Both the position numbers and the translations under genes were made by a program. From NCBI RefSeq assembly GCF_001426885.1, contig NZ_LMFP01000003.1:1-64000 (forward strand): 64,000 nucleotides of DNA. The letters are read 5' to 3'. This DNA comes from Pelomonas sp. Root1444 (GTDB taxonomy: Bacteria > Pseudomonadota > Gammaproteobacteria > Burkholderiales > Burkholderiaceae_C). The notes under the pieces were generated by a model that was not told where the DNA came from, did not search any database, and saw only the letters and a program-made list of their open reading frames with translations. Position 1 is the stretch's first letter; each line of letters begins with the position of its first letter. Positions 23,867 through 31,797 of this stretch are shown here, in pieces.

Positions 23867-23923
23867 CCTTCAACCAGGACTCCGACCTATTCATTGGCAC
23901 GGCGGTTGGGGGCAGGTCAGCCG

Positions 23924-24162
23924 AACCAAGATTTGTTCCGGAACTCGACTGCCAGCCGGTAGTCACCGATACGGACGGCGCATTCCTCGACGTGTGTGCG
24001 CCATTCTGGCGCGCTGGTCATGCGTGCGTCGGAAATGTGCCCATAGCCGAAGTTCCAGACCCAGAGTGATGGACAGCACTGCAGCGAAGCGGACGATCCG
24101 GCACCCTTGTCCTTGTTGCCGTGAAGCAGCAAACGCAGGTTCAGTGGTGCGTTGCGGTTGAC
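23924..24162 (-). pseudogene. Gene fragment cut by the insertion sequence (possibly DUF72)
   Basis: The minus strand reads FGYGHISDARMTSAPEWRTHVEECAVRIGDYRLAVEF then RNKSWFG and runs into the right end of the IS at the target duplication. The phrase LAVEFRNKSWF resembles a conserved segment of DUF72 proteins. No continuation of that family is visible on the other side of the IS, so this is at most a fragment. The stretch also shares the phrase CTTCGGCTATGGGCAC with repeat copy 3, so it could instead be non-coding repeat DNA. Confidence 0.25.
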
Positions 24163-24471
24163 TCACTTGCGACCGAAGAAGCCAACTACGGGCGCAGCAG
24201 CCCAAACAATCGCGGCAAATGCAAGCGCCCAGGCGAGTACAAACAAGGTCTTACCGGCAGACATGCTTCCGAAGAAGCCTCCAATCATCGCAAGCACCAT
24301 AAAGCCGAGCCAAACAGCTCCGCCAACGAAAAGTCTGAGGATGGTGCGGGCAACGGCGTTCGCTAGGGTTTCCGGCTGTTCAATGTCCACAAACTCTGAA
24401 CCGCTGCAGCGAAAACATGCTGCAGCCTCGGGCGCTAGTTCGATCCGACAAGTTGCGCAGTACTTGGGCAC
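24163..24471 (-). CDS. Zinc-ribbon membrane protein, 102 aa
   Basis: An N-terminal zinc ribbon (CATCRIELAPEAAACFRC) is followed by two or three membrane segments (ILRLFVGGAVWLGFMVLAMIGGFF and TLFVLAWALAFAAIVWAAAPVVGFF). The plan is like the 148-residue protein at 19595-20041, though sequence identity is low. Function is not known. It is a single gene on the minus strand within the cassette island. Confidence 0.75.
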   Translation of the reverse strand: MPKYCATCRIELAPEAAACFRCSGSEFVDIEQPETLANAVARTILRLFVGGAVWLGFMVLAMIGGFFGSMSAGKTLFVLAWALAFAAIVWAAAPVVGFFGRK

Positions 24472-24868
24472 TTACACGTCCTGACGCGGCAAAGCCTGAT
24501 CGTAGTCTCGACCAACGGTACTTGGCTCGCGCCCGATTCGGGGCGACCGTTGGACGCCGATGTCTGCTTCCCGCCTACTGCGGCTACACGATCAACTTCG
24601 GCTATGGGCACGTTGCTGACGCCCCGAGGCGCGGGCCTGCGACCGTACCGGGTCGTGATACGCCTATGGAGCGGGCGAGAGCAGCGGTTCGTGCCTGCAT
24701 GGTGCTTGAGCCGCGGTCGAGTGACCGGTTTCGGGGAGTGGAACAGCCGGTCAGAGCCAGGAGCCTTCAATGACCGGTCTGCGTGGGCGCTGTCGTTGAG
24801 GCACTGGCCCCGCGAATGACTCAGATTTCCCTTGAGCCAGAATCACGTCGGCGAGATTCTCCGGGCGC
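24472..24868. other. Non-coding region with diverged repeat
   Basis: No gene is visible in this 397-bp stretch. Its centre is occupied by repeat copy 3 (24590-24760), after which it reaches the end of the LysR gene. It marks the right edge of the cassette-like island as I see it. Confidence 0.55.
24590..24760 (+). repeat. Diverged non-coding repeat, copy 3 (longest)
   Basis: Blocks GGGTCGTGATACGCC, GCGGGCGAGAGC, GCCTGCATGGTGCTTG, GTCGAGTGACCGGTTTC and AGCCGGTCAG occur in the same order as in the minus-strand copy near 19.5 kb. The two copies match imperfectly for over 100 bases. Confidence 0.6.
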
Positions 24869-25795
24869 CTACCGCTTACCTTCCATGGACTCGACGGCAG
24901 CGATGAGTGACTGACGCAACATCTGCGCGGCCGGCCCGAGTCGCTGATCGACACGATGCGCCAGGAACGCCTGCAACTGCGCCTGGCCGCCCGGGCCGAA
25001 TGCCTGCACCGGGATACGGACCAAGCGGCCACCCTGTATGTCTGCTTCCACTTGCCAAGCGGGCAAACGTCCCCAACCCACGCCGGCCGCTATCAACGCG
25101 TGCTTCACACTCTGTGAATGCACCCGCCAGGTCCTGGGCGACAGCACACCTATGTCGCGACCCTTGGTGAGTGGAGATGGATCGGCCAGCACGATCTGAA
25201 GATCGTCGGCGAGTTCGTGCGGCCCCGGCTGCCAGCCCTCGCGTATCCGCTGTGCCAACGGACTGGCGGCAGCCACGACAGGCACTACTGTCACCGGCGC
25301 GAGCGCATGCAAAACGATACGCCGGTCACGAAACTCCTCACCGACGGTGATGGCCAGCACACAACGGCCTTGCTGCAGGGCTGAAATCGGCTCGCCCAAC
25401 GGGGCAACAGTGACGTCCGCTTGCACCGAGGGGAACGCCTCGTTCATCGCGCGCAGTGCCTGGCATGCGAGCGGCAGCGGGAACAGGGTATCTACCACGA
25501 CCGGCAACTGCAGCTCGAGACCGGCGCCCAAGCCATGCGCCCGCGCCCGCATCCCGTCAACCTTGAGCAGCACCGCGCGCGCGTCCTCCAGCAGCGCCCG
25601 CCCGTGGAGCGTCAGCTCAGGGCGGCGCTTGCTACGGTCGAATAACTGCACGCCGAGTTCTTCCTCAAGGGAGGACACCGCATGGCTGACTGCCGACTGC
25701 GCGCGCCGCAGGCGGGCGGCGCCTGCACGGAACCCTCCAGCGTCGGCGATGGCAACGAAGGTCCGGATCTGTCCGAGCGTGAGAGCGTCCAGCAT
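24869..25795 (-). CDS. LysR-family regulator
   Basis: The start MLDALTLGQIRTFVAIADAGGF (25795) gives 308 residues. The N-terminal winged helix-turn-helix is typical (ARLRRAQSAVSHAVSSLEEELGVQLFDRSKRRPELTLHGRALLEDARAVL), followed by a substrate-binding co-inducer domain (LPVVVDTLFPLPLACQALRAMNEAFPSVQADVTVAPLGEPISALQQGRCVLAI). It is divergent from the SnoaL-like and MFS genes, 76 bases away, and probably controls them. The co-inducer is unknown. Confidence 0.93.
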   Translation of the reverse strand: MLDALTLGQIRTFVAIADAGGFRAGAARLRRAQSAVSHAVSSLEEELGVQLFDRSKRRPELTLHGRALLEDARAVLLKVDGMRARAHGLGAGLELQLPVVVDTLFPLPLACQALRAMNEAFPSVQADVTVAPLGEPISALQQGRCVLAITVGEEFRDRRIVLHALAPVTVVPVVAAASPLAQRIREGWQPGPHELADDLQIVLADPSPLTKGRDIGVLSPRTWRVHSQSVKHALIAAGVGWGRLPAWQVEADIQGGRLVRIPVQAFGPGGQAQLQAFLAHRVDQRLGPAAQMLRQSLIAAVESMEGKR

Positions 25796-25871
25796 TGATC
25801 TACCGTTTCGATCTGTTCGAGCGAAATTATGTGACTTCACATGATCGGAAGGCCCGAGCAAAGTCGCTGCC

Positions 25872-26315
25872 ATGAACCAACTGACTCACCCCACCGATGC
25901 TCCCCGTGCTTTCCAAGCCGCTTGGAATGCGCATGACATGAACGCACTCGCGGCGCTCTTCCACCCCGACGCGAGATTCGTCAACCGGTTCGGCCGCTAC
26001 GTGCGCGGCGTGGACGCCATCGTTGCCATGCACGCCCCGATCCATACCACCGTGTACAGCGACTCGGTCATGGACAACGAGCTGATCGACGTATTGCCGT
26101 TGGGCGAGGGGGTGAGCGTGGTGCACTTCTGGAGCCGTCTCGCCCTAGGCAAGGCCCATCCGGCGGGCGCGCATACGGTGGACACAGTCATCCTGGCGGT
26201 CCTGACTTGCGAAGAAGGCGCATGGAGATTCCATGCCTTCGAAAACGTCACCTTGCTAGACCCACGCACAGGACGGACGATGCTGAGGGCGCAGGCATCG
26301 CCGGTAGCGGGTTGA
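25872..26315 (+). CDS. SnoaL-like / SgcJ-type small protein
   Basis: This 147-residue protein has the nuclear-transport-factor-2-like fold signature: FQAAWNAHDMNALAALFHPDARFVNRFGRYVRGVDAIVAMHAPIHTT, then VHFWSRL, and a final EGAWRFHAFENVTLLDP. The W/A..HD...L..LF..DA.F pattern is typical of SgcJ/EcaC and SnoaL-like families. These act as small isomerases, cyclases or stress proteins; the substrate is unknown. It is co-directional with the MFS gene 23 bases downstream. Confidence 0.88.
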   Translation: MNQLTHPTDAPRAFQAAWNAHDMNALAALFHPDARFVNRFGRYVRGVDAIVAMHAPIHTTVYSDSVMDNELIDVLPLGEGVSVVHFWSRLALGKAHPAGAHTVDTVILAVLTCEEGAWRFHAFENVTLLDPRTGRTMLRAQASPVAG

Positions 26316-26338
26316 ATTCCGAACCGGTGAGCTGCGCA

Positions 26339-27502
26339 ATGGACCGAAAGACTTTGACAGGCTGGCCTGCAGCGCTGCTACTCATTGGAGCCGGCATCGT
26401 GTCTGCAGTGCAGGTGGGCAAGGCGCCAGCCGCCATGGAGGAGATGCGCCGGACGCTGGGGCTGTCGCTCCACGCAGCTTCGTGGCTGCTGTCGGCCATC
26501 GGCATCGTCGGTGCGCTGATTGGCGTCGGTGTCGGCGGCGCGGCGGATCGCCTGGGCGCCAAGAGGGTGGCGATCGCCGGCCTGATGCTGCAGGGCACCG
26601 CGGCCGCGGGCGCCGCCCTCTTCCCTTACCTGCCGGTGGTGTTCGCCGCGCGCGTCTTCGAGGGCTTGGGCTTCCAGGCCACCACGGTGGCAGTACCCGC
26701 GCTCATTGCGACCGCAATGCCCAGAGATACGAGAGCCCCGGCACTTGCGGCCTGGAGCACTTTCATGCCGGTAGGATTGTGCGTTGCCCTGGCGGGCGCA
26801 CCGCTATTGCTGACGCACGGGTGGCAAGCGCTGTGGTGGGCGAGCGCCCTCCTCGCGTTTGCATGGGCCGTGCTATTGCTGATCTGGGCACCGCGCGAGC
26901 CGCAGCGTGAACGGCACCGATTTCCTGCCGCGGCGTTGCTCGAGGTGGTTCACGCAAGCGGGCCGCGCCTGCTCGGAGTCCTCTTCTTCCTGTTCAGCGC
27001 CACTTATTTTTCGCTGGCCGGCTTTCTGCCCGTGTTGCTAATGCAGGCAGGTGTACAAGACCCCTCGCACGCCAGCCGCTTGGCGGGCTGGGCTGTCTTG
27101 GCAGGCGCAGCAGGCAACCTGCTTGGAGCTTGGCTGCTCGCACGTGGGGTGTGCGCCCAGCGCTTGGTCCGTGCTGCCTTCTTGTTGACCGCAATCTGCA
27201 CCACGGGCGTGCTGATGATCAATTCCGGTGTGGTGCTTCGGTACGCGCTGTGCCTGGTCTTCTGCGTGCTGTCGGCGCTGATTCCCCCAGCGCTGTTTGC
27301 CCAGGTGCCTCTGCGAGCCCCGCGGCCTGAGCTTGCGGGTGCAACAACCGGAATCATGATGCAGGGCAACAGTCTAGGCTTGGTGCTTGGTCCGGCATTG
27401 GCCGGAGCGGCGCAAGCGCGCTGGAGTTGGCCGGCAGTGGCCCTTCTCGTCGCTTCGTTTTGCGCAACAGCGATGGCTGCAGCCGTCGGCGGAAAACGCT
27501 AG
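26339..27502 (+). CDS. MFS transporter, 12-TM type
   Basis: The start MDRKTLTGWPAALLLIGAG (26339) gives 387 residues with about twelve membrane helices. The MFS loop signature between helices 2 and 3 is present (GVGGAADRLGAKRVAIAG). It resembles the drug/metabolite exporter branches, but no substrate can be inferred. It is probably co-transcribed with the SnoaL-like gene and controlled by the divergent LysR protein. Confidence 0.9.
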   Translation: MDRKTLTGWPAALLLIGAGIVSAVQVGKAPAAMEEMRRTLGLSLHAASWLLSAIGIVGALIGVGVGGAADRLGAKRVAIAGLMLQGTAAAGAALFPYLPVVFAARVFEGLGFQATTVAVPALIATAMPRDTRAPALAAWSTFMPVGLCVALAGAPLLLTHGWQALWWASALLAFAWAVLLLIWAPREPQRERHRFPAAALLEVVHASGPRLLGVLFFLFSATYFSLAGFLPVLLMQAGVQDPSHASRLAGWAVLAGAAGNLLGAWLLARGVCAQRLVRAAFLLTAICTTGVLMINSGVVLRYALCLVFCVLSALIPPALFAQVPLRAPRPELAGATTGIMMQGNSLGLVLGPALAGAAQARWSWPAVALLVASFCATAMAAAVGGKR

Positions 27503-27821
27503 CGCTGGGCTCGGCGGTCTTGACATTCGCCACGATGGTCGAGATGGCGTGAGCTGTTTTCAAGAGAACACTCGCCAGTCGATGTGCTGCGAGCCGGGGA
27601 GGTCGACGACTGAAGCGGCAAGACTGATCGTTGTCAGATGCCAGCGCGGTCAGGGAAGGTCTGCACAACGCGACGCGACGTGCCGGTCGCTGACCGCGCA
27701 ACTTGGCCATTAATCAGCGCGTCCTTAGTGAGGCAGCTACTTGGCGCTCGGCCGAGCGCACGGTCCCGGCCATTTGACGACACTGGCGAACGGCTGCTCT
27801 GCAACCGCGCGATCCAGTCAT
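27503..27821. other. Intergenic, nothing recognised
   Basis: A 319-bp gap between convergent genes (MFS on plus, cupin on minus). I see no gene, no clear terminator hairpin with a T-run and no repeat. Confidence 0.5.
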
Positions 27822-28304
27822 TCAGTAGAGCTCGCCGTCCTTGTGCGTGAAGAGCCATCTGCCGTCTTCACCAAGGCGCGCAGCGATGTCGTCGTCCGGG
27901 TAGTTGGCTTGATCCCCTGCAGTTCTGTCACCGACCACAAGATAGAGACACTCGTGATCGCTGCGGTTGACCAGCATGTGGGCATCCCCGCTGCCCGCGC
28001 GGAACCCCGCACACATCCCGGGCGCGAGCACGGTTTCTCCCGCGTCTGTGACAAGCGTCGGAGCCCCGGCCAGGACGAAGACAAACTCGTCCTGCCGCAG
28101 GTGCGCATGCCGCAGCGCCGACACGGCGCCTGGAGCCAGCGCAACCCAGTTGACGCCGAAATTCGACAGGCCGAAAACATCGCCCAGCGGTCGTACCAGC
28201 CGGCCCGACATTCGCGAAGCAAAGGGCTCGGGGTAGTTGCTTGGCTTGCTTCGTGCCGCAGCCTGGTGAGCGTGGATGGCGATGGGCTGCTTGTCTTGGT
28301 TCAT
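27822..28304 (-). CDS. Cupin-domain protein, 160 aa
   Basis: The start is MNQDKQPIAIHAHQ (28304). One cupin barrel is visible: LAPGAVSALRHAHLRQDEFVFVLAGAPTLVTDAGE (metal site with H..H.....E), then LAPGMCAGFRAGSGDAHMLVNRSDHECLYLVVGDR (second motif with His). The end has the DDDIAARLGEDGRWLFTHKDGELY tail common in a cupin subfamily of proteobacteria. Likely a metal-dependent enzyme or sensor, cytoplasmic. It follows the ABM-type gene by 40 bases. Confidence 0.9.
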   Translation of the reverse strand: MNQDKQPIAIHAHQAAARSKPSNYPEPFASRMSGRLVRPLGDVFGLSNFGVNWVALAPGAVSALRHAHLRQDEFVFVLAGAPTLVTDAGETVLAPGMCAGFRAGSGDAHMLVNRSDHECLYLVVGDRTAGDQANYPDDDIAARLGEDGRWLFTHKDGELY

Positions 28305-28344
28305 GGGCTGTCCTATTGCTGCCGGTTCTGATCGACTGGATGGG

Positions 28345-28626
28345 TCAGAGCGTGCCCTGCTCCATGTTGTGCAAATAGTTGAACTCCGGCGCATCGACGC
28401 CCGCCAGACGACGGATCTCCACCAAGCGGTCGGCCTCAAAGAAGGCTTTGGCCTGCGCGAGCGAGGTCCACCTGGAAAAGTGAGCGACACGACTGCGATC
28501 GAACTCGTCGTGCAGCAAGTGATAGCTCTGCTCTCCGGCCTCCTTGCGGATGCCCGCGGCCTCGTCGAGGACCTGCTTCCAGATGGGAAAGTCCTTGACG
28601 GCATGAACGATGAGTACGTGGTCCAT
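28345..28626 (-). CDS. ABM-type (antibiotic biosynthesis monooxygenase-like) small protein
   Basis: From MDHVLIVHAVKDFPIWKQVL (28626) the protein has 93 residues in a dimeric alpha/beta barrel layout (DFPIWKQVLDEAAGIRKEAGEQSYHLLHD ... VAHFSRWTSLAQAKAFFEADRLVEIRRLAGVDAPEF). ABM-like proteins act on quinones or serve as small oxygenases; the substrate is not inferable. It lies between the MFS/small protein pair and the cupin gene, all on the minus strand. Confidence 0.8.
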   Translation of the reverse strand: MDHVLIVHAVKDFPIWKQVLDEAAGIRKEAGEQSYHLLHDEFDRSRVAHFSRWTSLAQAKAFFEADRLVEIRRLAGVDAPEFNYLHNMEQGTL

Positions 28627-28760
28627 GGGTGCCCGATGTTTCTCAGTGGGGCGAGGGTCAGGCAACACAGATCTTCGTGCCGTCGGGCTCGCGGCCGGGC
28701 CGCTGCCCGTTTGCAGCCATAGGCCAAGAAACTTGCTTCTTTGCTCAGCGCTCATGAGGT

Positions 28761-28901
28761 TCAGGAACACAGCGGAAGGAGCTGCAACCACGCTGCGACG
28801 TGCTCGGGCGCCAGCCATTCGCGAAAAATCAGGGCGCCGGCCGCCAACAGCAACAGCGCCGGCAACGCGCATCGCCAGAACCCGACGGTGAGGCGCTTCA
28901 T
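28761..28901 (-). CDS. Small single-pass membrane protein, 46 aa
   Basis: The ATG (28901) overlaps the MFS stop by four bases, which supports a real gene. The product MKRLTVGFWRCALPALLLLAAG continues into LIFREWLAPEHVAAWLQLLP and has one membrane helix. It may be a small accessory subunit of the transporter upstream. I know no family for it. Confidence 0.55.
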   Translation of the reverse strand: MKRLTVGFWRCALPALLLLAAGALIFREWLAPEHVAAWLQLLPLCS

Positions 28902-30151
28902 GCCGGCATCCTGCTCAGAGCCGGTCGCGCGATCTCGTGGTCGTCGATGGGCCAGTGGAGCGCCGCAGCAAGCACGCCCAGCGCCATCGCGCACATCCAT
29001 ATCAAGTCGTAGGACTGGGTCTGCTCGAACAGATAGCTGCCCATCCAGACGCCAAGAAACGATCCCAACTGGTGGCCGAAGAAGACGAAACCGAACAGCG
29101 TGGTGATGTAGCGCAGGCCGAAGACCTGCGAGACCAGGCCGTTGGTCAGCGGCGCCGTGCCCAGCCAGAGGAAGCCCATCACTCCGGCAAACAGATACAG
29201 ACTGATGGGGCTCAGCGGCAGGAGCACGAACAGCGCCATCGCCGCCGCGCGCAGCAGGTAAATGCCGGCCAACAGGTGCTTTCTGCGATGGCGCGCACCA
29301 AGGAGCCCGAAGCAGTAGGTGCCTAGCACGTTCGCCAGCGCAATGATCGCCAAGGCAGTGACGGCATGGGCAGGCGCCATGCCTTTGTCCAGCAGATAGG
29401 CGGGCAGATGCGTGGCGATGAAAGCGAGCTGGAATCCGCAGGCCAGGAAACCCAAGTTGAGCATCCAGAAGCCCGAATGGCTGAATGCCTCCTTCAGCGC
29501 GGCGGGCAATAGCTGCTCAGCCTCGGTGGTCATCGATACCGCGCTCTCACTGCGCAAGGGGAAGGCGAGCGGCATCACGAGCAGCATGGCAAGGGCCAAG
29601 GCGGACAAGGCGCCGGGCCAGCTCCATGCGCTCAGGAGTTGCTGCGCGGCCGGCACCAGGGCGAACTGCACGAGGCCGCCGATGGCCCCTGACAGGCCGA
29701 GGGCCCAGCTGCGCCGCTCGGGCGCCACCAGCCGGCTGATGGCGCCGTACACCGCGCCGAAGGTCGTGCCGGACAAGCCGATGCCAATGCATACGCCAGC
29801 AGCCCAGACAAAGCCCGCCGGCGTGTCCGCATGCAACATGAGGAACAGACCCACGGCGTAGAACAGCAGCCCTCCGGCGATGACCTTGGCGGAGCCGAAG
29901 CGGTCGGCGACCATGCCGGTGAAGGGCTGCGCGATGCCCCAGCTCAGGTTCTGAATCGCCATGGCGAACCCGAAGGTCTCGCGCGACCAGCCCCGGTCCA
30001 GGGTTACGGGTAACAGGAACAGGCCCTGCACATGGCGCACACCCAGCGCCAGGCCCATGACAATGCCGCCGGCCAGGACCAGAACCCAGGCTTGCTGCCA
30101 CCAGGGGGCAGGCAGACTTGTTGATTGCGAGGGCGAGGAATCGGTTTGCAT
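28898..30151 (-). CDS. MFS transporter (monocarboxylate/oxalate-type branch)
   Basis: This 417-residue protein has twelve membrane helices. The N-terminal half GVRHVQGLFLLPVTLDRGWSRETFGFAMAIQNLSWGIAQPFTGMVADRFGSAKVI is typical of the MFS branch that includes OxlT/MCT-like carriers; GMVADRFG is the MFS loop motif. A long central loop follows (LRSESAVSMTTEAEQLLP). It is divergent from the LysR gene at 30235, which likely regulates it. Its stop overlaps a 46-residue membrane protein gene. Confidence 0.93.
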   Translation of the reverse strand: MQTDSSPSQSTSLPAPWWQQAWVLVLAGGIVMGLALGVRHVQGLFLLPVTLDRGWSRETFGFAMAIQNLSWGIAQPFTGMVADRFGSAKVIAGGLLFYAVGLFLMLHADTPAGFVWAAGVCIGIGLSGTTFGAVYGAISRLVAPERRSWALGLSGAIGGLVQFALVPAAQQLLSAWSWPGALSALALAMLLVMPLAFPLRSESAVSMTTEAEQLLPAALKEAFSHSGFWMLNLGFLACGFQLAFIATHLPAYLLDKGMAPAHAVTALAIIALANVLGTYCFGLLGARHRRKHLLAGIYLLRAAAMALFVLLPLSPISLYLFAGVMGFLWLGTAPLTNGLVSQVFGLRYITTLFGFVFFGHQLGSFLGVWMGSYLFEQTQSYDLIWMCAMALGVLAAALHWPIDDHEIARPALSRMPA

Positions 30152-30234
30152 GGGATCTCCCTTTTGCGGCCATTACAGGATTTGCGGGCCTGTGCTTCAA
30201 TCGATCTTCTCGCCGCACCACATGCGCCGCAGGA

Positions 30235-31167
30235 ATGTCACTCCCGCTCGTTCGCCTGTCGTTTCTGGACCTGATTCGCGGTTTTGTCGCGGTCGGGCGG
30301 CGCATGAGCATCACGCTCGCGTCGCAGGACCTGTGCCTCACGCAATCGGCGGTCAGCCGCCAGATCAACGCCCTGGAGGAGCAGTTGGGCGTCAAGCTGC
30401 TGGTCCGCAGCTACCGCTCCATCGCCTTCACGCCCGAGGGTGAGCGCTTGTTCCGAAGTGCCGATGGCGCCGTGCAGCAGCTGCAGGATGTGGTCGGCGA
30501 GATCCACAAGACCGGCGTGCTCAAGCCGGTCATGTTGAGCGCGACCATTGGCGTCACCGGCTTGTGGCTGCTGCCGCGGCTGAGCCGCTTTCAGAAGCGC
30601 CATCCGGGCGTGGACCTGCGTGTCTCGGCGAACAACCGGGTCGCCGATCTGCGCGCCGAAGGCGTAGACCTGGCCATTCGCTACACCACGGCGGCCTTGG
30701 CGCCCGAGGGGGCCGTCCGCCTGTTCGGCGAATCCGTCGCACCGGTGGCGCATCCCTCCCTGGGCCTCAAGTCCTTGCGCTCGGCGCAAGCCCTGGCCAA
30801 GCTGTCGCTGCTCGAATTCGACAACCCGCTGCATCCCTGGCTGCAATGGGGGGACTGGCTCAGCGCGCGCGGCTGGGCTGATGTGAAGCACCGGGGTGTG
30901 CTTCACTTCAATCAGTATGATCAGGTGATCCAGGCAGCCCTCGATGCGCAGGGCGTGGCATTGGGGCGGCTGGAGCTGATCCAGCCCCTGCTGGATGCGG
31001 GCAGGCTGGTGTTGCTGGCCCCGCCCAGGCACGGCGCCGAGATGACGCATGCCTATTGGCTCATCGCCGCCAGCGAGCACCCGCGGGCCGATGTACGCCG
31101 GGTGGCGGAGTGGATCGTGAGCGAAGCACAGAGCTCCCGCGAGCTCGCCGAGTCCGGCGCCGCGTAG
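30235..31167 (+). CDS. LysR-family regulator (GcvA-like)
   Basis: Starting at MSLPLVRLSFLDLIRGFVAVGRRMS (30235) the protein has 310 residues. The HTH reads SITLASQDLCLTQSAVSRQINALEEQLGVKLLVRSYRSIAFTPEGERLF. The effector domain has LWLLPRLSRFQKRHPGVDLRVSANNRVADLRAEGVDLAIRYT, typical of the GcvA-like group. It is divergent from the MFS gene by 83 bases and convergent with the isomerase-like gene. Co-inducer unknown. Confidence 0.93.
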   Translation: MSLPLVRLSFLDLIRGFVAVGRRMSITLASQDLCLTQSAVSRQINALEEQLGVKLLVRSYRSIAFTPEGERLFRSADGAVQQLQDVVGEIHKTGVLKPVMLSATIGVTGLWLLPRLSRFQKRHPGVDLRVSANNRVADLRAEGVDLAIRYTTAALAPEGAVRLFGESVAPVAHPSLGLKSLRSAQALAKLSLLEFDNPLHPWLQWGDWLSARGWADVKHRGVLHFNQYDQVIQAALDAQGVALGRLELIQPLLDAGRLVLLAPPRHGAEMTHAYWLIAASEHPRADVRRVAEWIVSEAQSSRELAESGAA

Positions 31168-31186
31168 CCTTTCAGCTTTCAGCCAC

Positions 31187-31797
31187 TCAGGCCTGCGTGC
31201 AGCGAGCCAGCGCATCATCAAGGCGGTCGTTGCCCCAGAACATCTCGTCGCCGACGAAGAATGTGGGCGCGCCGAACACACCCCGGTTCGCTGCGGCCTC
31301 GGTTTGCTGGCGCAGCCGCAGCTTGTTCGCATCGGACACTGCCTCATCAAGGATTGCGTGGGCCGGCAGGCCGAGCTGCGTGAGCACCTCCGCCAGCACA
31401 TCACGGGAATCGATTTCGCTGTCCTGCGCGAAGTTGAGTGACATTACCCGCCGGCAATAGGCGCCCATCCAGTCCTGTTGGGCGCCCACCAGAGCGACGC
31501 GCAGAGACAGCACAGAGGCGCGAGGGAAGGTCGAGGGCCGAGTCCAAGGCAGGCGGTACTTCTCGCACTCCCGCGCCATGTCCTGCCAGACATAGTCGCC
31601 CTTGGCCTTTTGCAGCACGAAGGGCGAGTTGCTCCAGCCCAGGCTGCGAAAGATGGGGCCCAGCAGAAAGGGCCGCCAGTGGATTTTCACGCCCAGCCGG
31701 TCAGCTGCCGCCTCGATACGCATCACGCTCAGATAGCTGTAGTTGCTCGCGAACTCGAACCAGAACTCGATGACTGGGGGTTGGCGTGCTCATTCAT
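31187..31797 (-). pseudogene. 2-hydroxychromene-2-carboxylate isomerase-like gene with apparent frameshift
   Basis: The body (ORF to 31726) is a DsbA-fold HCCA isomerase: RIEAAADRLGVKIHWRPFLLGPIFRSLG, FPRASVLSLRVAL, and GVFGAPTFFVGDEMFWGNDRL. The family N-terminus FWFEFASNYSYLSV is present just upstream but has no start codon in frame. An ATG at 31797 overlaps the preceding stop (ATGA) and gives MNEHANP before losing frame at the G5 run 31776-31780 (C5 on the coding strand). One extra base there would give MNEHANPPVIEFWFEFAS, an ideal start. The gene is either frameshifted or carries a sequencing error. Confidence 0.8.

Larger units (their letters stand above)
22660..23919 (+). mobile_element. 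Complete IS407-group (IS3 family) insertion sequence
   Basis: The element is 1,260 bp. Its ends are inverted repeats that both begin TGACCTGC and match imperfectly for over 40 bases. The 4-bp target duplication GCCG flanks it exactly (22656-22659 and 23920-23923), as expected for the IS407 group. It encodes orfA and orfB in overlapping frames. Intact ends, intact target duplication and intact orfB indicate recent insertion. Confidence 0.95.
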
